From Anaerocolumna jejuensis DSM 15929 (GTDB lineage: Bacteria; Bacillota; Clostridia; Lachnospirales; Lachnospiraceae), in assembly GCF_900142215.1 (NCBI RefSeq), contig NZ_FRAC01000035.1:1-64000 (forward strand): a stretch of 64,000 bases of DNA, in the 5' to 3' direction. A program made the translations under genes and the position numbers. Every line of letters begins with the position of its first letter. Positions within the stretch are counted from its first letter, which is position 1. Under the pieces are notes generated by a model, which was not told where the DNA came from, did not search any database, and saw nothing but the letters and a program-made list of their open reading frames with translations. Positions 16,381 to 25,063 of this stretch are shown here, in pieces.

Positions 16381-16463
16381 ATTATTCCAATCCTTTATTT
16401 TGAAAGTTTTCTCAATACAATCTCTTTCCATTAACTGTTATTTCCATCTAAATTTTGCATAAC

Positions 16464-17042
16464 TTATCTATTCCCACCAGTTATTGCTATATTTTGTCCA
16501 GTAATATAGCTTGCTTCATCTGATAATAAAAATTTTATCAAAGGTACTATATCCTGAACTTGTGCATTTCTTTTCAGTGGACTTAATGCAGCGTTTTTCT
16601 CAATCATAATATCCGGTATATTCTGCAAGAATTGTGTTTCGATCATAGAGGGAGATATGGCATTAATATTGATTTTTTTATGCACATATTCTGCAGCTAA
16701 AGCTTTCATAAATCCCAATAAAGCATATTTGTTTGTTACATAATCACTCCAGTATTTGGGTGGTTCATTTATTGTACATGAACTTAACATAAGGACAATC
16801 TTACCATATTTGTCCTTTTCCATATATGGTAGTAATTCTTTTAATATAATATAAATCGATCGAACTTGTATATTATAAGCTGTATTATAAGAATCCCAAT
16901 TTGTATTTTTAAATTTAATATTCTCAACTCTTACAGAGGACAAATGAACGACATGTGATATCTCACCATATTTTTCTGTTATTCTCTTGATCATTTTTAA
17001 AGTGGATTCTTCATTTGTAAAATCAGCTTGCTCAAAAACCAA
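16464..17042 (-). pseudogene. 5'-truncated short-chain dehydrogenase (PtmA-like)
   Basis: The frame encodes the C-terminal three quarters of a classical SDR. It has the catalytic Ser in LSSCTINEPP, the Tyr-x3-Lys pair (YVTNK), INAISPSMIETQFL, and the C-terminal SYITGQNIAITGG. The N-terminal cofactor segment with the glycine-rich motif is missing. In-frame codons can be followed back only to 17078 (LDNLKIDIGNK, an SDR-like stretch), where a TAG stops the frame. The first possible start is a TTG at 17042 without a ribosome binding site. Between it and the preceding gene lie about 120 bases unrelated to an SDR. Most likely a remnant. The PtmA role is from context only. Confidence 0.75.
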
Positions 17043-17071
17043 TTTGTTACCGATATCAATTTTTAAATTAT

Positions 17072-17200
17072 CTAACGGCTATTATTTTTATTATATTTTA
17101 GCATCAATTTAAAATATACTCCCTTATTAGACGGTGCTTTCTCACCTGTTGATGATTCTTTGAGAAGTTGAAAGCAGCCCATCCTGTCAACTGACATCAT
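17072..17200 (-). CDS. 42-codon open frame of unknown origin replacing the SDR 5' end
   Basis: An ATG-started frame of 42 residues runs from just after the upstream Gfo/Idh stop codon to 17072. It overlaps the point where the SDR frame is interrupted. The peptide is basic, begins MMSVDRMGCF and ends KNNSR, and matches no family I know. There is no clear ribosome binding site. The reverse strand of the same stretch is also partly open. It may be a scar of an insertion rather than a gene. Confidence 0.25.
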   Translation of the reverse strand: MMSVDRMGCFQLLKESSTGEKAPSNKGVYFKLMLKYNKNNSR

Positions 17201-17201
17201 A

Positions 17202-18179
17202 CTAAGCTTCAATTCTATCTATAATATTAAGTATTTCCTTATCCTTGTCAAAGTTATAAATAGGATGAGTTCTATTCTGAAGGGTATCAAAAAATGATAT
17301 TATCTCGTTCAAATAAGCATTTTCTATTACAAATTTATTATAATTTTCCAATCTATCTATTTCATCATATAATTCAATGTTCGCATTCTCATTCGTAATA
17401 AAATTGTATTGAAATAAACCAGTAGGAGTCCCATCCCAGCTTAGATACTCGTGTTCGCCAAATACCTCCAAATTTCTTACTGCTTTACGGGATACAATAT
17501 CAACCGCCAGCGTTCCTTTATGCCCTGAACTATGTTGTAGAATAACCATATAATTATCATTATAATTAATATCCAAACTGCTTATCTTACTCTTCGCTAC
17601 ATCAATAGTTACAATCTCACCAAATACTTCCAGTAACCATGGCAACTCTATTGCAAATATTTCACGGCAACCATTAGAGCGTATATTATCCACAAAAAAG
17701 TTTTTGTAATTCTCCCATGGATGCCAATCAGGCAAATACTGGCCGATATGATATGTATAATTCAAAAGGCAACCGGATTTTTCAACTATGGATTTTATTT
17801 TCTTTACCTCCTCACGATATAAAAACGTAGATGATAAAAACAATAATAAATTCTTCTCTTTGGCAAGGGCAATATTTTTATCATATCCATCGGATACTAA
17901 ATTCAACTCCGAAAAAACATGAATACCGTTTTCTAAGCAGCTGGTTATAATTTTGTGATGTGAAAGCGGTGCAGTACATATAAATGCACAATCTATTTCT
18001 GTTACTCCAATTACTTCCTCTAAGCAGGAATAGGTCAAAATATTATATTCATCCTGACTAGCTTCCCTGCGGTCACTATTAGAGTCTATGCCTATCATAA
18101 TTATTGTACTATCATATTTTCTGATAAGGCGGATTCTTCTCTTTCCCATGGAACCAAGTCCAATAATTACTACCTTCAT
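17202..18179 (-). CDS. Gfo/Idh/MocA-family oxidoreductase, second copy
   Basis: The 325-residue protein starts with the Rossmann motif VVIIGLGSMGKRR (residues 3-15). It continues with FICTAPLSHHKII and a weakened version of the EKP block (SELNLVSDGYDKN), so the usual EKP lysine is not obvious. It ends with a family C-terminal domain including a GTLAVDIVSRKAVRNLEVFGE segment. The start has AAGGTGATT upstream and lies one base after the NeuC-like stop. Having two such enzymes in one nonulosonate cluster suggests redox tailoring of the sugar. The substrate is unknown. Confidence 0.82.
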   Translation of the reverse strand: MKVVIIGLGSMGKRRIRLIRKYDSTIIMIGIDSNSDRREASQDEYNILTYSCLEEVIGVTEIDCAFICTAPLSHHKIITSCLENGIHVFSELNLVSDGYDKNIALAKEKNLLLFLSSTFLYREEVKKIKSIVEKSGCLLNYTYHIGQYLPDWHPWENYKNFFVDNIRSNGCREIFAIELPWLLEVFGEIVTIDVAKSKISSLDINYNDNYMVILQHSSGHKGTLAVDIVSRKAVRNLEVFGEHEYLSWDGTPTGLFQYNFITNENANIELYDEIDRLENYNKFVIENAYLNEIISFFDTLQNRTHPIYNFDKDKEILNIIDRIEA

Positions 18180-18180
18180 A

Positions 18181-19344
18181 TCAAATCACCTTGCAATCAT
18201 AAAATTTTTTCTTTAGGTTAGCTGGTTTTGAAAAAAATGTCTTTAGCTCCCTTATAATCTTATCCGAAGTATTGCCATCCCCGTATGGATTTATTGTATT
18301 TACTACGATATGTTGAAATTCTTCGCTTAAGGCCATATCCATAGTTTCAGCGATTTCATTTTCCAGGGGACTGCAATTTATAATACTAGAAGCTTGTAGT
18401 CTGCCTTTTTGCCGGTCACCTATATTAATTGTTGGTATTCGAAAGCTTGGTGCTTCAAGTAAACCACTTGAGGAATTACCGATTACCATTGAACAATACT
18501 TTAAAGCACTTAAATATCTTGTCACTCCCATAGAAGAAAAGGCAATGGCATTCTCGTTTTGCACTATAAACTCATCAATCATCTGATTAATAATTCGTCC
18601 ATTAGTATCGGCATTTGCCTTCGTAAAAATATACTTTAATTCACTATGCTTCCTGCAAGCCTGAAGTAATGCCTGAAACTGATCATGAGCACTGTTATTC
18701 TCCAATGTTACCGGATGAAAAGTAATCATAGCATAATTTCTTTCTAAGGAAAAATTAATTGCCTCTTGTAATTCAGCCTTTGTAAGTAATGTCTCATTGA
18801 GTATGTTCTCTATCCCAATTGCTCCTACGCAAAAAACCCGATCAGGCTGTTCCCCTAATTGAATTACTCTGTTACGATATTCCTCCGTACTTGTAAAATG
18901 CAGATAACTTAATTTCGTAATTGCATGCCGGATTGAATCATCTATTGCTCCTTCTGTTATCTCTCCACCATAAAGATGTGTGATAGGAATTCTCTCATTC
19001 ATTGCCGCAATGCAGATTGCTAATGTTTCATAACGATCACCTAATACAATAACATTATTCGGCTTCATCCTCTCAAAATAGGAAGCAAAACCAATCATTG
19101 CCAAAGCCATTGATTTGGAAATTGCAGATGGCGTGTCTGTATCTAACAGGATTTCAATTTTTTCATCAATTGATATCCCGTCTTTTTCAATTTCCTGATA
19201 AGTAAATCCAAATTCTGATGACAAATGTGCTCCAGTTGCAACTACATGCACATCAAATTCCTGTACCAGCATCAATTTTTTGATAATCGGCTTAAGTAAA
19301 CCATATTCTGCTCTAGTGGCTGTTACTACACATATCTTCTTCAT
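18181..19344 (-). CDS. NeuC/LegG-like UDP-sugar hydrolysing 2-epimerase
   Basis: The 387-residue protein belongs to the hydrolysing UDP-GlcNAc 2-epimerase family. Motifs in order: VVTATRAEYGLL at 5-16, VATGAHLSSEFG at about 35-46, VLGDRYE at about 100, HLYGGEITEGAIDDSIRHAI, HPVTLEN, and the GNSSSGLLEAPSF segment binding UDP. In the legionaminic route it removes the nucleotide and inverts C2 to give a 2,4-diacetamido-tetradeoxy-mannose for the synthase. The ATG overlaps the neuB stop codon (ATGA). Which substrate it uses (UDP-GlcNAc or the diacetamido sugar) cannot be told from motifs alone. The neighbours favour the latter. Confidence 0.92.
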   Translation of the reverse strand: MKKICVVTATRAEYGLLKPIIKKLMLVQEFDVHVVATGAHLSSEFGFTYQEIEKDGISIDEKIEILLDTDTPSAISKSMALAMIGFASYFERMKPNNVIVLGDRYETLAICIAAMNERIPITHLYGGEITEGAIDDSIRHAITKLSYLHFTSTEEYRNRVIQLGEQPDRVFCVGAIGIENILNETLLTKAELQEAINFSLERNYAMITFHPVTLENNSAHDQFQALLQACRKHSELKYIFTKANADTNGRIINQMIDEFIVQNENAIAFSSMGVTRYLSALKYCSMVIGNSSSGLLEAPSFRIPTINIGDRQKGRLQASSIINCSPLENEIAETMDMALSEEFQHIVVNTINPYGDGNTSDKIIRELKTFFSKPANLKKKFYDCKVI

Positions 19345-20336
19345 AATTCTATCAACTCATCTTCTTTAAAATCTCTTATAGCCGCCTGTCCAAGTACCTG
19401 AAACCAATGCATGGGGCTTATTCCACTTCCAGGACGTTTTACAGTCAGATTATCTTCTGTAAAAAACTCACCTTTCACAATACTGCATTTTGCAGTAATG
19501 CTTTTCCTTGCAATCCCTATATTTTTAATTTCTGACTTTGCTAATACCTTTTCACCATTTCCTAAGGAACATTCGATATTTCTTATTGCGTTAACCATAG
19601 CTTTTAGTTCATCTGGATTTAAGCTCGCTTTATGATCCGGCCCCTCCATATTTTTATCAAGCGTAAAATGCTTTTCTATGACAGATGCACCTAATGCAAC
19701 TGCTGCTATCGGTACCTCGATTCCTTTAGTGTGATCAGAATAACCTACCGGCAAGCAGAACTCTCTTTGAATGGTAAGCATAGCGTTAAGATTTACATCT
19801 TCATAGGGGGTCGGGTACTCTGTTGTACAATGAAGAATAGTAATATCCTTTGTCCCATTTTCCTCCAGAATGTTTATAGCAGCACGGATGTCCCTCATAT
19901 CACTCATACCAGTAGATATAATAACTGATTTATTTAACTTTGCTATTTTTAATAAGAACGGAAGATTCGTAATATCACCTGAGGGTATTTTCCATTTGTT
20001 GATGCCAAGATTTTGTAGAAAATCAATACTTTCCAAGTCAAAAGCAGTAGATAAAAATTCAATATCTTTTAAATCACAATAATTTCTTAATTCAATAAAA
20101 GCTTCATAGGAAAATTCCAGCTTTTTTAACATATCAAATTGAGTTTCGTCAGCAGTAGTGTACAATTTCTGGTATTCTGCCTTTGTTGCTAATCTGGAAA
20201 CAATATTTTCAGTCTTATATGTCTGGAATTTAATGCAATCCGCACCGGCTTCCTTTGCAGCATCCACCAACTGTTTGGCTATTTCCATACAACCGTTATG
20301 ATTCACACCTGCTTCTGCTATAATATATGTTCTCAA
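19341..20336 (-). CDS. neuB: NeuB/LegI-like nonulosonate synthase
   Basis: The 331-residue enzyme condenses a mannosamine-type sugar with phosphoenolpyruvate to a nine-carbon acid. The TIM-barrel part shows IIAEAGVNHNG at 4-14, DCIKFQTYKTE at about 33-43, KIPSGDITN, STGMSD, HCTTEYP, and GYSDHT with VIEKHFTLDKNMEGPDH. The C-terminal SAF (antifreeze-like) domain (about 275-331) includes KRPGSGI. The start codon is TTG at 20336, with AAGGAGG 10 bases upstream. The upstream stop TGA overlaps it by two bases. Coupled with LegB/LegC homologues, it most likely makes legionaminic acid rather than sialic acid. Confidence 0.93.
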   Translation of the reverse strand: MRTYIIAEAGVNHNGCMEIAKQLVDAAKEAGADCIKFQTYKTENIVSRLATKAEYQKLYTTADETQFDMLKKLEFSYEAFIELRNYCDLKDIEFLSTAFDLESIDFLQNLGINKWKIPSGDITNLPFLLKIAKLNKSVIISTGMSDMRDIRAAINILEENGTKDITILHCTTEYPTPYEDVNLNAMLTIQREFCLPVGYSDHTKGIEVPIAAVALGASVIEKHFTLDKNMEGPDHKASLNPDELKAMVNAIRNIECSLGNGEKVLAKSEIKNIGIARKSITAKCSIVKGEFFTEDNLTVKRPGSGISPMHWFQVLGQAAIRDFKEDELIEL

Positions 20337-20977
20337 ATCAAGTCAACCTCCTTACATGGATTACCATATGCAGTTATTCCATTCCCTATATTCTTTAATA
20401 CCACGCTCCCCATACCAATCATCGTGTCATTTCCGATATTTACCATTTGCTTGACTACACTTCTGGCACCAATATGTGTATTTTCTCCAACATAGACATT
20501 TCCACACAGAACTGCACCTGGAGCAACATGTACAAACTTGTCGATACAGCAATCATGTTCCAAAGTAGAAGAGGTGTTAATAATTGAACCCTTTTTAATG
20601 GAGGTTCCTACATTTATTACCGCATTTTTCCCAATATAAATACCATTTTCAAGGGTTACATTCCGACTAATGACTGCGGAAGGATCTATGATATTGGGAA
20701 TACGAAAGCCAATCCTTTGCAATAGGTCAAACAGTTCAACCCGCTTTAAGGGATTACCGACACTACCCAGGCTGACAAATGCATAATGATATCCGTAATA
20801 ATATAGCCTTTTCAGATCATCATCACTGCCTATAATCTTTACGCTTAAAATATCTTTACCTATATTTTCCTTTAGGTCAATGATGCCAATTTCAGAATAT
20901 TGCTCCCGAATAAGCAAACTATCCAAAACTGATTTACAATGTCCACCGCCGCCAACTAATAATATTTTATCATTCAT
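20333..20977 (-). CDS. NeuD/PglD-like sugar acyltransferase
   Basis: The 214-residue protein has an N-terminal Rossmann-like PglD domain (ILLVGGGGHCKSVLDSL at 4-20). A left-handed beta-helix of hexapeptide repeats (about 95-200) follows, with the catalytic His in LEHDCCID, and a C-terminal GNPCKEV loop. Homologues N-acetylate amino-sugars (PglD, LegH) or O-acetylate sialic acids (NeuD). Here it is a good candidate for the 4-N-acetylation step, though the hexapeptide protein at 23223-23882 is an alternative. The start at 20977 is chosen from family alignment. The open frame extends 39 codons further inside the preceding gene. Confidence 0.85.
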   Translation of the reverse strand: MNDKILLVGGGGHCKSVLDSLLIREQYSEIGIIDLKENIGKDILSVKIIGSDDDLKRLYYYGYHYAFVSLGSVGNPLKRVELFDLLQRIGFRIPNIIDPSAVISRNVTLENGIYIGKNAVINVGTSIKKGSIINTSSTLEHDCCIDKFVHVAPGAVLCGNVYVGENTHIGARSVVKQMVNIGNDTMIGMGSVVLKNIGNGITAYGNPCKEVDLI

Positions 20978-22022
20978 CCCGTTCCAACCTTTTTCGCATT
21001 TCTTCCATCTCTTCCGGTTGTCCCATATCCATCCATGCATACTCACTGATGGGATAAACTCCGATTTTTTCCCCATTGTTTTTATATTTTTCAATTAAAT
21101 CAGGAAAACCAATCACTTTATCATCCTCAAGTTCTTCAATAACCTTAGGTTCTACAATATACATACCCGTATTAGTAAAGAACGAAAGCTCTGGCTTCTC
21201 TTTCATGCTTTCTATTTCACCATTCTTATTTATCTCAATAACTCCATATGGTATTTTTATATTTTTTAACGAACAAACCATAGTAATCAGGTTTTTCTCC
21301 TGTATGTGAAAATCATATATTTTTCCGTAATCTTCTTCAATAAGGATGTCGCAATTTGACAATACGAAAGTACTATTAATCTTCCCTCTCAGGAGACTTA
21401 ATCCTCCTCCTGTACCGAGAGGTGTATTTTCATCAATGTATGTTAGGGCATAATCCTTTTCTATATCATTAAAATAAGCTTTAACCATATTTTTTTTATG
21501 ATTAAGAACCATATAGAAATTATGACACCCCGCATCATTAAACCGATTAATGATGTGTTCCGCAATTGGCAGATCACCAATAGGTATTAACGGCTTTGGT
21601 AATATTTTTGTATACGGGTAGAGTCTGGTTCCCAAGCCGCCTGCCATAATGATGACAGGAACATCAATTTCTCTTCTGTTCCTTATCTCTTTCTCATTTA
21701 AAAAGAGTATTGTTACAATCTGTCTGTTTTTATCCACTACAGGCAGTGCCTCTATACCGCATTCGAGCATTTTTTCTTTTGCTTTTGCTTTTTCATTTTC
21801 AAATATATAAACAGGATGATAATTGGCAATGTCCTTAACCCTGGCGTCAAGATTTCCCTTTTTCAATATCCATCTTCTTATATCACCATCTGTTATTGTA
21901 GCAATTAACCCAGAAGAGCCAGCAACAAACAAAATTTTCATTGCCACTTTATCTAATAACCCCATTGCTTCCAGCATCGTACATTCTTCACCGATAAGAA
22001 ATTCCTTTATATTCAGTGCCAT
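20970..22022 (-). CDS. PtmE-like protein: CBS pair plus sugar-phosphate nucleotidyltransferase
   Basis: The 350-residue protein has two N-terminal CBS motifs (about residues 5-115), then a nucleotidyltransferase domain starting VPVIIMAGGLGTRLYP at about 119-134 with the KPLIPIGDLPI block. In the Campylobacter legionaminic pathway the matching enzyme, PtmE, makes GDP-glucosamine from glucosamine-1-phosphate. That would make the first nucleotide sugar of this pathway GDP-linked. The nucleotide specificity here is inferred from gene content, not from residues. GAGGTGA precedes the ATG. Confidence 0.88.
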   Translation of the reverse strand: MALNIKEFLIGEECTMLEAMGLLDKVAMKILFVAGSSGLIATITDGDIRRWILKKGNLDARVKDIANYHPVYIFENEKAKAKEKMLECGIEALPVVDKNRQIVTILFLNEKEIRNRREIDVPVIIMAGGLGTRLYPYTKILPKPLIPIGDLPIAEHIINRFNDAGCHNFYMVLNHKKNMVKAYFNDIEKDYALTYIDENTPLGTGGGLSLLRGKINSTFVLSNCDILIEEDYGKIYDFHIQEKNLITMVCSLKNIKIPYGVIEINKNGEIESMKEKPELSFFTNTGMYIVEPKVIEELEDDKVIGFPDLIEKYKNNGEKIGVYPISEYAWMDMGQPEEMEEMRKRLERDE

Positions 22023-22047
22023 TCACCTCTTTTCACATTGTTACCCA

Positions 22048-23205
22048 TTATACTTTAAGGCATTCTACCACATATAACAAATCCTCTTCCGAAAGATTAG
22101 AACTGCACGGTATATTTACAATATGTTTCAGATAATGTTCCGCCTTCTCAATATAATAATTTTGACTATCTAAATAAGGCCCTTGAGTATGTATCAATCC
22201 CCATACCGGCCTGGCTTGTATTCCTTTTGATGACAAATACCGAATTACTTCATCTCGGTTCATTGGATATGTATCATCACAAAACATTGAATAAAACCAG
22301 CTATTCCATCTGGTATTACTTCTATAATCCATTAATGATAATCCCTGAATATCTCGAAAATTTTTCTGGTAAAGCTCATAATTTTTTTTCTTTGTTATAA
22401 TAAAATCCTCTAACTGCTCCAATTGTGCTAAGCCCAGTGCTGCCTGTAAGTTAGTCATGCGGTAATTATACCCTATTTCATCATGAATAAAGTATAATTC
22501 GTCACTTTTCGCCTGAGTCGTTAGATGCTTGGCTCTCCTTAATAATTCTTTATTGGCGGAAACAATCATTCCACCGCCACCAGTAGTAATAATCTTATTA
22601 CCATTGAAGGAATAAATACCCACAGTACCAATCGTACCGGCATATTTACCTTTATACCTACCTTCTTTATAATAAGTGCCAAGGGCTTCTGTAGCATCTT
22701 CAATCACAATCAAATTAAACTCGTCAGCAATTTTCATAATCACTTCCATATCCGCTAGATTGCCGAACACATGAACTACAATAATCGCCTTAATCTGCTT
22801 ATTTGTCCTCTTGTTAATAAGTCTTCTATCTGTAAATATACACTCACGCTGCATAAAACCCATTAATTTATCTGGATCCATAGTCAGAGAATCATCGCAA
22901 TCCATAAAAACTGTATCTGCATGGATATATTTTACTGGATTTACAGCAGCTATAAAGGTTAACGTAGGAACAATAACCTCATCCTCTCCTGTAACACCAC
23001 ATACCTGCAGTGCAACATGAATGCCTGAAGTTCCGTTTTGGCAAGAAACAGCTCCCTCCGAATGAACATACTGGGCTATCTTCTCTTCAAATTCATTTAC
23101 ATAAGGACCTCCGGTAGAAACCCATTCCGTTTCAACTGCTGTAGTGACATACTCTACTTCTCTTCCTTTTAAATTAGGAACCGATAGTGGTATAAATTTA
23201 TCCAT
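22048..23205 (-). CDS. legC: LegC-like PLP-dependent aminotransferase (DegT/DnrJ/EryC1)
   Basis: The 385-residue protein adds the 4-amino group to the 4-keto sugar made by the LegB homologue. Family blocks: IPLSVPNLKGREVEYV near the start, STGGPYVNEFE, GTSGIHVAL, VHVFGN at about 144-149, IEDATEALG at 168-176, and the PLP-binding Lys204 in SFNGNKIITTGGGG. It has a normal C-terminus. The start at 23205 has GAGGTACAGG upstream. Earlier in-frame ATGs at 23217 and 23235 lie within or before the ribosome binding site and would add residues not found in the family. Confidence 0.92.
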   Translation of the reverse strand: MDKFIPLSVPNLKGREVEYVTTAVETEWVSTGGPYVNEFEEKIAQYVHSEGAVSCQNGTSGIHVALQVCGVTGEDEVIVPTLTFIAAVNPVKYIHADTVFMDCDDSLTMDPDKLMGFMQRECIFTDRRLINKRTNKQIKAIIVVHVFGNLADMEVIMKIADEFNLIVIEDATEALGTYYKEGRYKGKYAGTIGTVGIYSFNGNKIITTGGGGMIVSANKELLRRAKHLTTQAKSDELYFIHDEIGYNYRMTNLQAALGLAQLEQLEDFIITKKKNYELYQKNFRDIQGLSLMDYRSNTRWNSWFYSMFCDDTYPMNRDEVIRYLSSKGIQARPVWGLIHTQGPYLDSQNYYIEKAEHYLKHIVNIPCSSNLSEEDLLYVVECLKV

Positions 23206-23222
23206 CCTGTACCTCATTCCAA

Positions 23223-23882
23223 CTAGATAGACCAAAAATGTGAAATCATAAGGTCCAAATAGTTTTTATCCTTATTTTTAATTATTAAATTTGGTGATTG
23301 TCCAAATACAATGCAATTATCCGGAATTGTATCATCTTTTATAATTGTTCCTGTAGATACCAGAACATTGCTGCCTATTTTGGAATCTCCTAAGATAGTA
23401 GAATTTGCATACAATATAACATTTTCTCCAATTACCGGATATTTTCCTTTGTTTCCGCCAATGGTACACCCTTGATATAGAAAGAGTCCGTTACTATACT
23501 TTGCTTTTCCTAAAACACTACCTACAGGGTGCTCCACTCCCCAATATTCCGGAAGCCTTATTTCGTAATACCAATCTACGGAATGTAAAATTTTATTCAA
23601 ATAATATACAATGGACGCCAACTTCTTATTGTTGCCAATCAAATGAATCGTGTTTGATAAATAATATAAAAAAATAGAATATTGCCCGGAATGATAAGGA
23701 GAAAAAAACAACTCCTGCTGATCATTGCGGTAATAGGAGCTCTTATTTACTTGAAAACATTTTTCGCATTTTTGCAAAGTCACATTAATATATGGCTCAA
23801 CATCATCAGATGGGCCAAACATGTTGGTAAGTTGCCTATTTACGTGATTTATCAAGTCTGCTTTTCCAATTTCTACAATCAT
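23223..23882 (-). CDS. Serine acetyltransferase-like hexapeptide acyltransferase
   Basis: The 219-residue protein has a helical N-terminal half (about 1-110). The C-terminal half is hexapeptide repeats (YQGCTIGGNKGKYPVIGENVILYANSTILGDSKIGSNVLVSTGTIIKDD at about 135-185). This resembles serine O-acetyltransferases in layout but has weak N-terminal similarity. In the cluster it may N- or O-acetylate the nonulosonate or a precursor, in competition with the NeuD-like enzyme for the LegH role. AGGTTAAATA precedes the ATG. Confidence 0.7.
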   Translation of the reverse strand: MIVEIGKADLINHVNRQLTNMFGPSDDVEPYINVTLQKCEKCFQVNKSSYYRNDQQELFFSPYHSGQYSIFLYYLSNTIHLIGNNKKLASIVYYLNKILHSVDWYYEIRLPEYWGVEHPVGSVLGKAKYSNGLFLYQGCTIGGNKGKYPVIGENVILYANSTILGDSKIGSNVLVSTGTIIKDDTIPDNCIVFGQSPNLIIKNKDKNYLDLMISHFWSI

Positions 23883-23994
23883 TATTTAACCTCATAATCC
23901 TTAGCATATATTTGCTCTACACAACTTAAGTTTACATACATTATATATGGTAACGCTTATATGCCCAAGTACTTTTGAATATATATTTAATGAC

Positions 23995-24975
23995 TTATAA
24001 GTTATATATTTCTGGTTTATATTTATCTAAATTCTCTTTTAAAAATGCTATCGTTTCAGCCAATCCCTGTTCAAAAGTGTATTGTGGTCTCCAATCAGTC
24101 AGTTCTTTAATCTTCTTGTTTGAACCTAATAGTCTATTTACTTCGCTCTTCTCTGGCCTAAGTCTTTGTTCATCGCAAATAATTTTAGCAGTTGGATTTA
24201 TTTGACTAATCAGTTCTTTTGCGAGCTGCTCAATGGATATTTCTTTCTGTGTTGCAATATTAATCTCTTCTCCAATGGTTTTATTCGATTTGGCAATCTC
24301 AATAAAACCATTTGCAGTATCTTTAACATAGCTAAAATCTCTCGTCGGAGTTATAGCTCCAAGCATAATCTCAGTTTTTCCAGAAAGCAATTGTGTAATA
24401 ATAGTCGGGATTACAGCTCGTGCAGATTGTCTGGGCCCATAAGTATTAAAAGGGCGTACTATCGTTAAGGGTATATCAAAACTCCGATAGAATGACTCAG
24501 CCAATCTATCTGCACCTATTTTAGTAGCAGAATATGGGGATTGTCCCTGAAAAGGATGTTTTTCATCAATAGGAATATATTGGGCTGTTCCATACACTTC
24601 CGAAGTAGAGGTAATCAATATTCTAGAGGTATCTAAATCTTTTGCCGCTTGTAAAATATTTAATGTACCTTTGATATTAGTATCGACATAAGTATCTGGA
24701 GAATGATAGCTGAAAGGAATTGCAATGAGTGCCGCCAAATGATACACTGTATCAATACCTTTCAGTGCTTCTCTGACACCATTAGGATCTCTAATATCCC
24801 CTTGGAATATTTCTACATTTTTTATAATATTTTTAGGCAGAGTATCCAACCATCCCCAGGTATTAAAAGAATTATATAATGTAAAAGCTCTTACTTCCGC
24901 TCCTTGATTTATTAGCATTTCTGTTAGATGGCTACCAATAAATCCATCCGATCCAGTAACAAGTATTTTAGGCAT
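23995..24975 (-). CDS. legB: LegB-like NAD-dependent nucleotide-sugar 4,6-dehydratase
   Basis: The 326-residue extended SDR converts a nucleotide-activated N-acetylglucosamine to its 4-keto-6-deoxy form. It has the glycine motif ILVTGSDGFIGSH at 4-16, DIRD at about 60-63, HLAAL, STSEVYG at 123-129, and the catalytic Tyr148-x3-Lys152 (YSATK). It also has RPFNTYGPRQ and a C-terminal sugar-binding part. It is the first committed enzyme of the nonulosonate route here. The ribosome binding site GGAGGTACTG is strong. The upstream 88 bases contain TATAAT-like boxes but no complete promoter I would defend. Confidence 0.93.
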   Translation of the reverse strand: MPKILVTGSDGFIGSHLTEMLINQGAEVRAFTLYNSFNTWGWLDTLPKNIIKNVEIFQGDIRDPNGVREALKGIDTVYHLAALIAIPFSYHSPDTYVDTNIKGTLNILQAAKDLDTSRILITSTSEVYGTAQYIPIDEKHPFQGQSPYSATKIGADRLAESFYRSFDIPLTIVRPFNTYGPRQSARAVIPTIITQLLSGKTEIMLGAITPTRDFSYVKDTANGFIEIAKSNKTIGEEINIATQKEISIEQLAKELISQINPTAKIICDEQRLRPEKSEVNRLLGSNKKIKELTDWRPQYTFEQGLAETIAFLKENLDKYKPEIYNL

Positions 24976-25063
24976 AACAGTACCTCCACACTAATTATTC
25001 GTAATTAAATTAAATGAATGAATATTATAGTAATTATAAAACACAGTCTCCATAAGTACCTTT

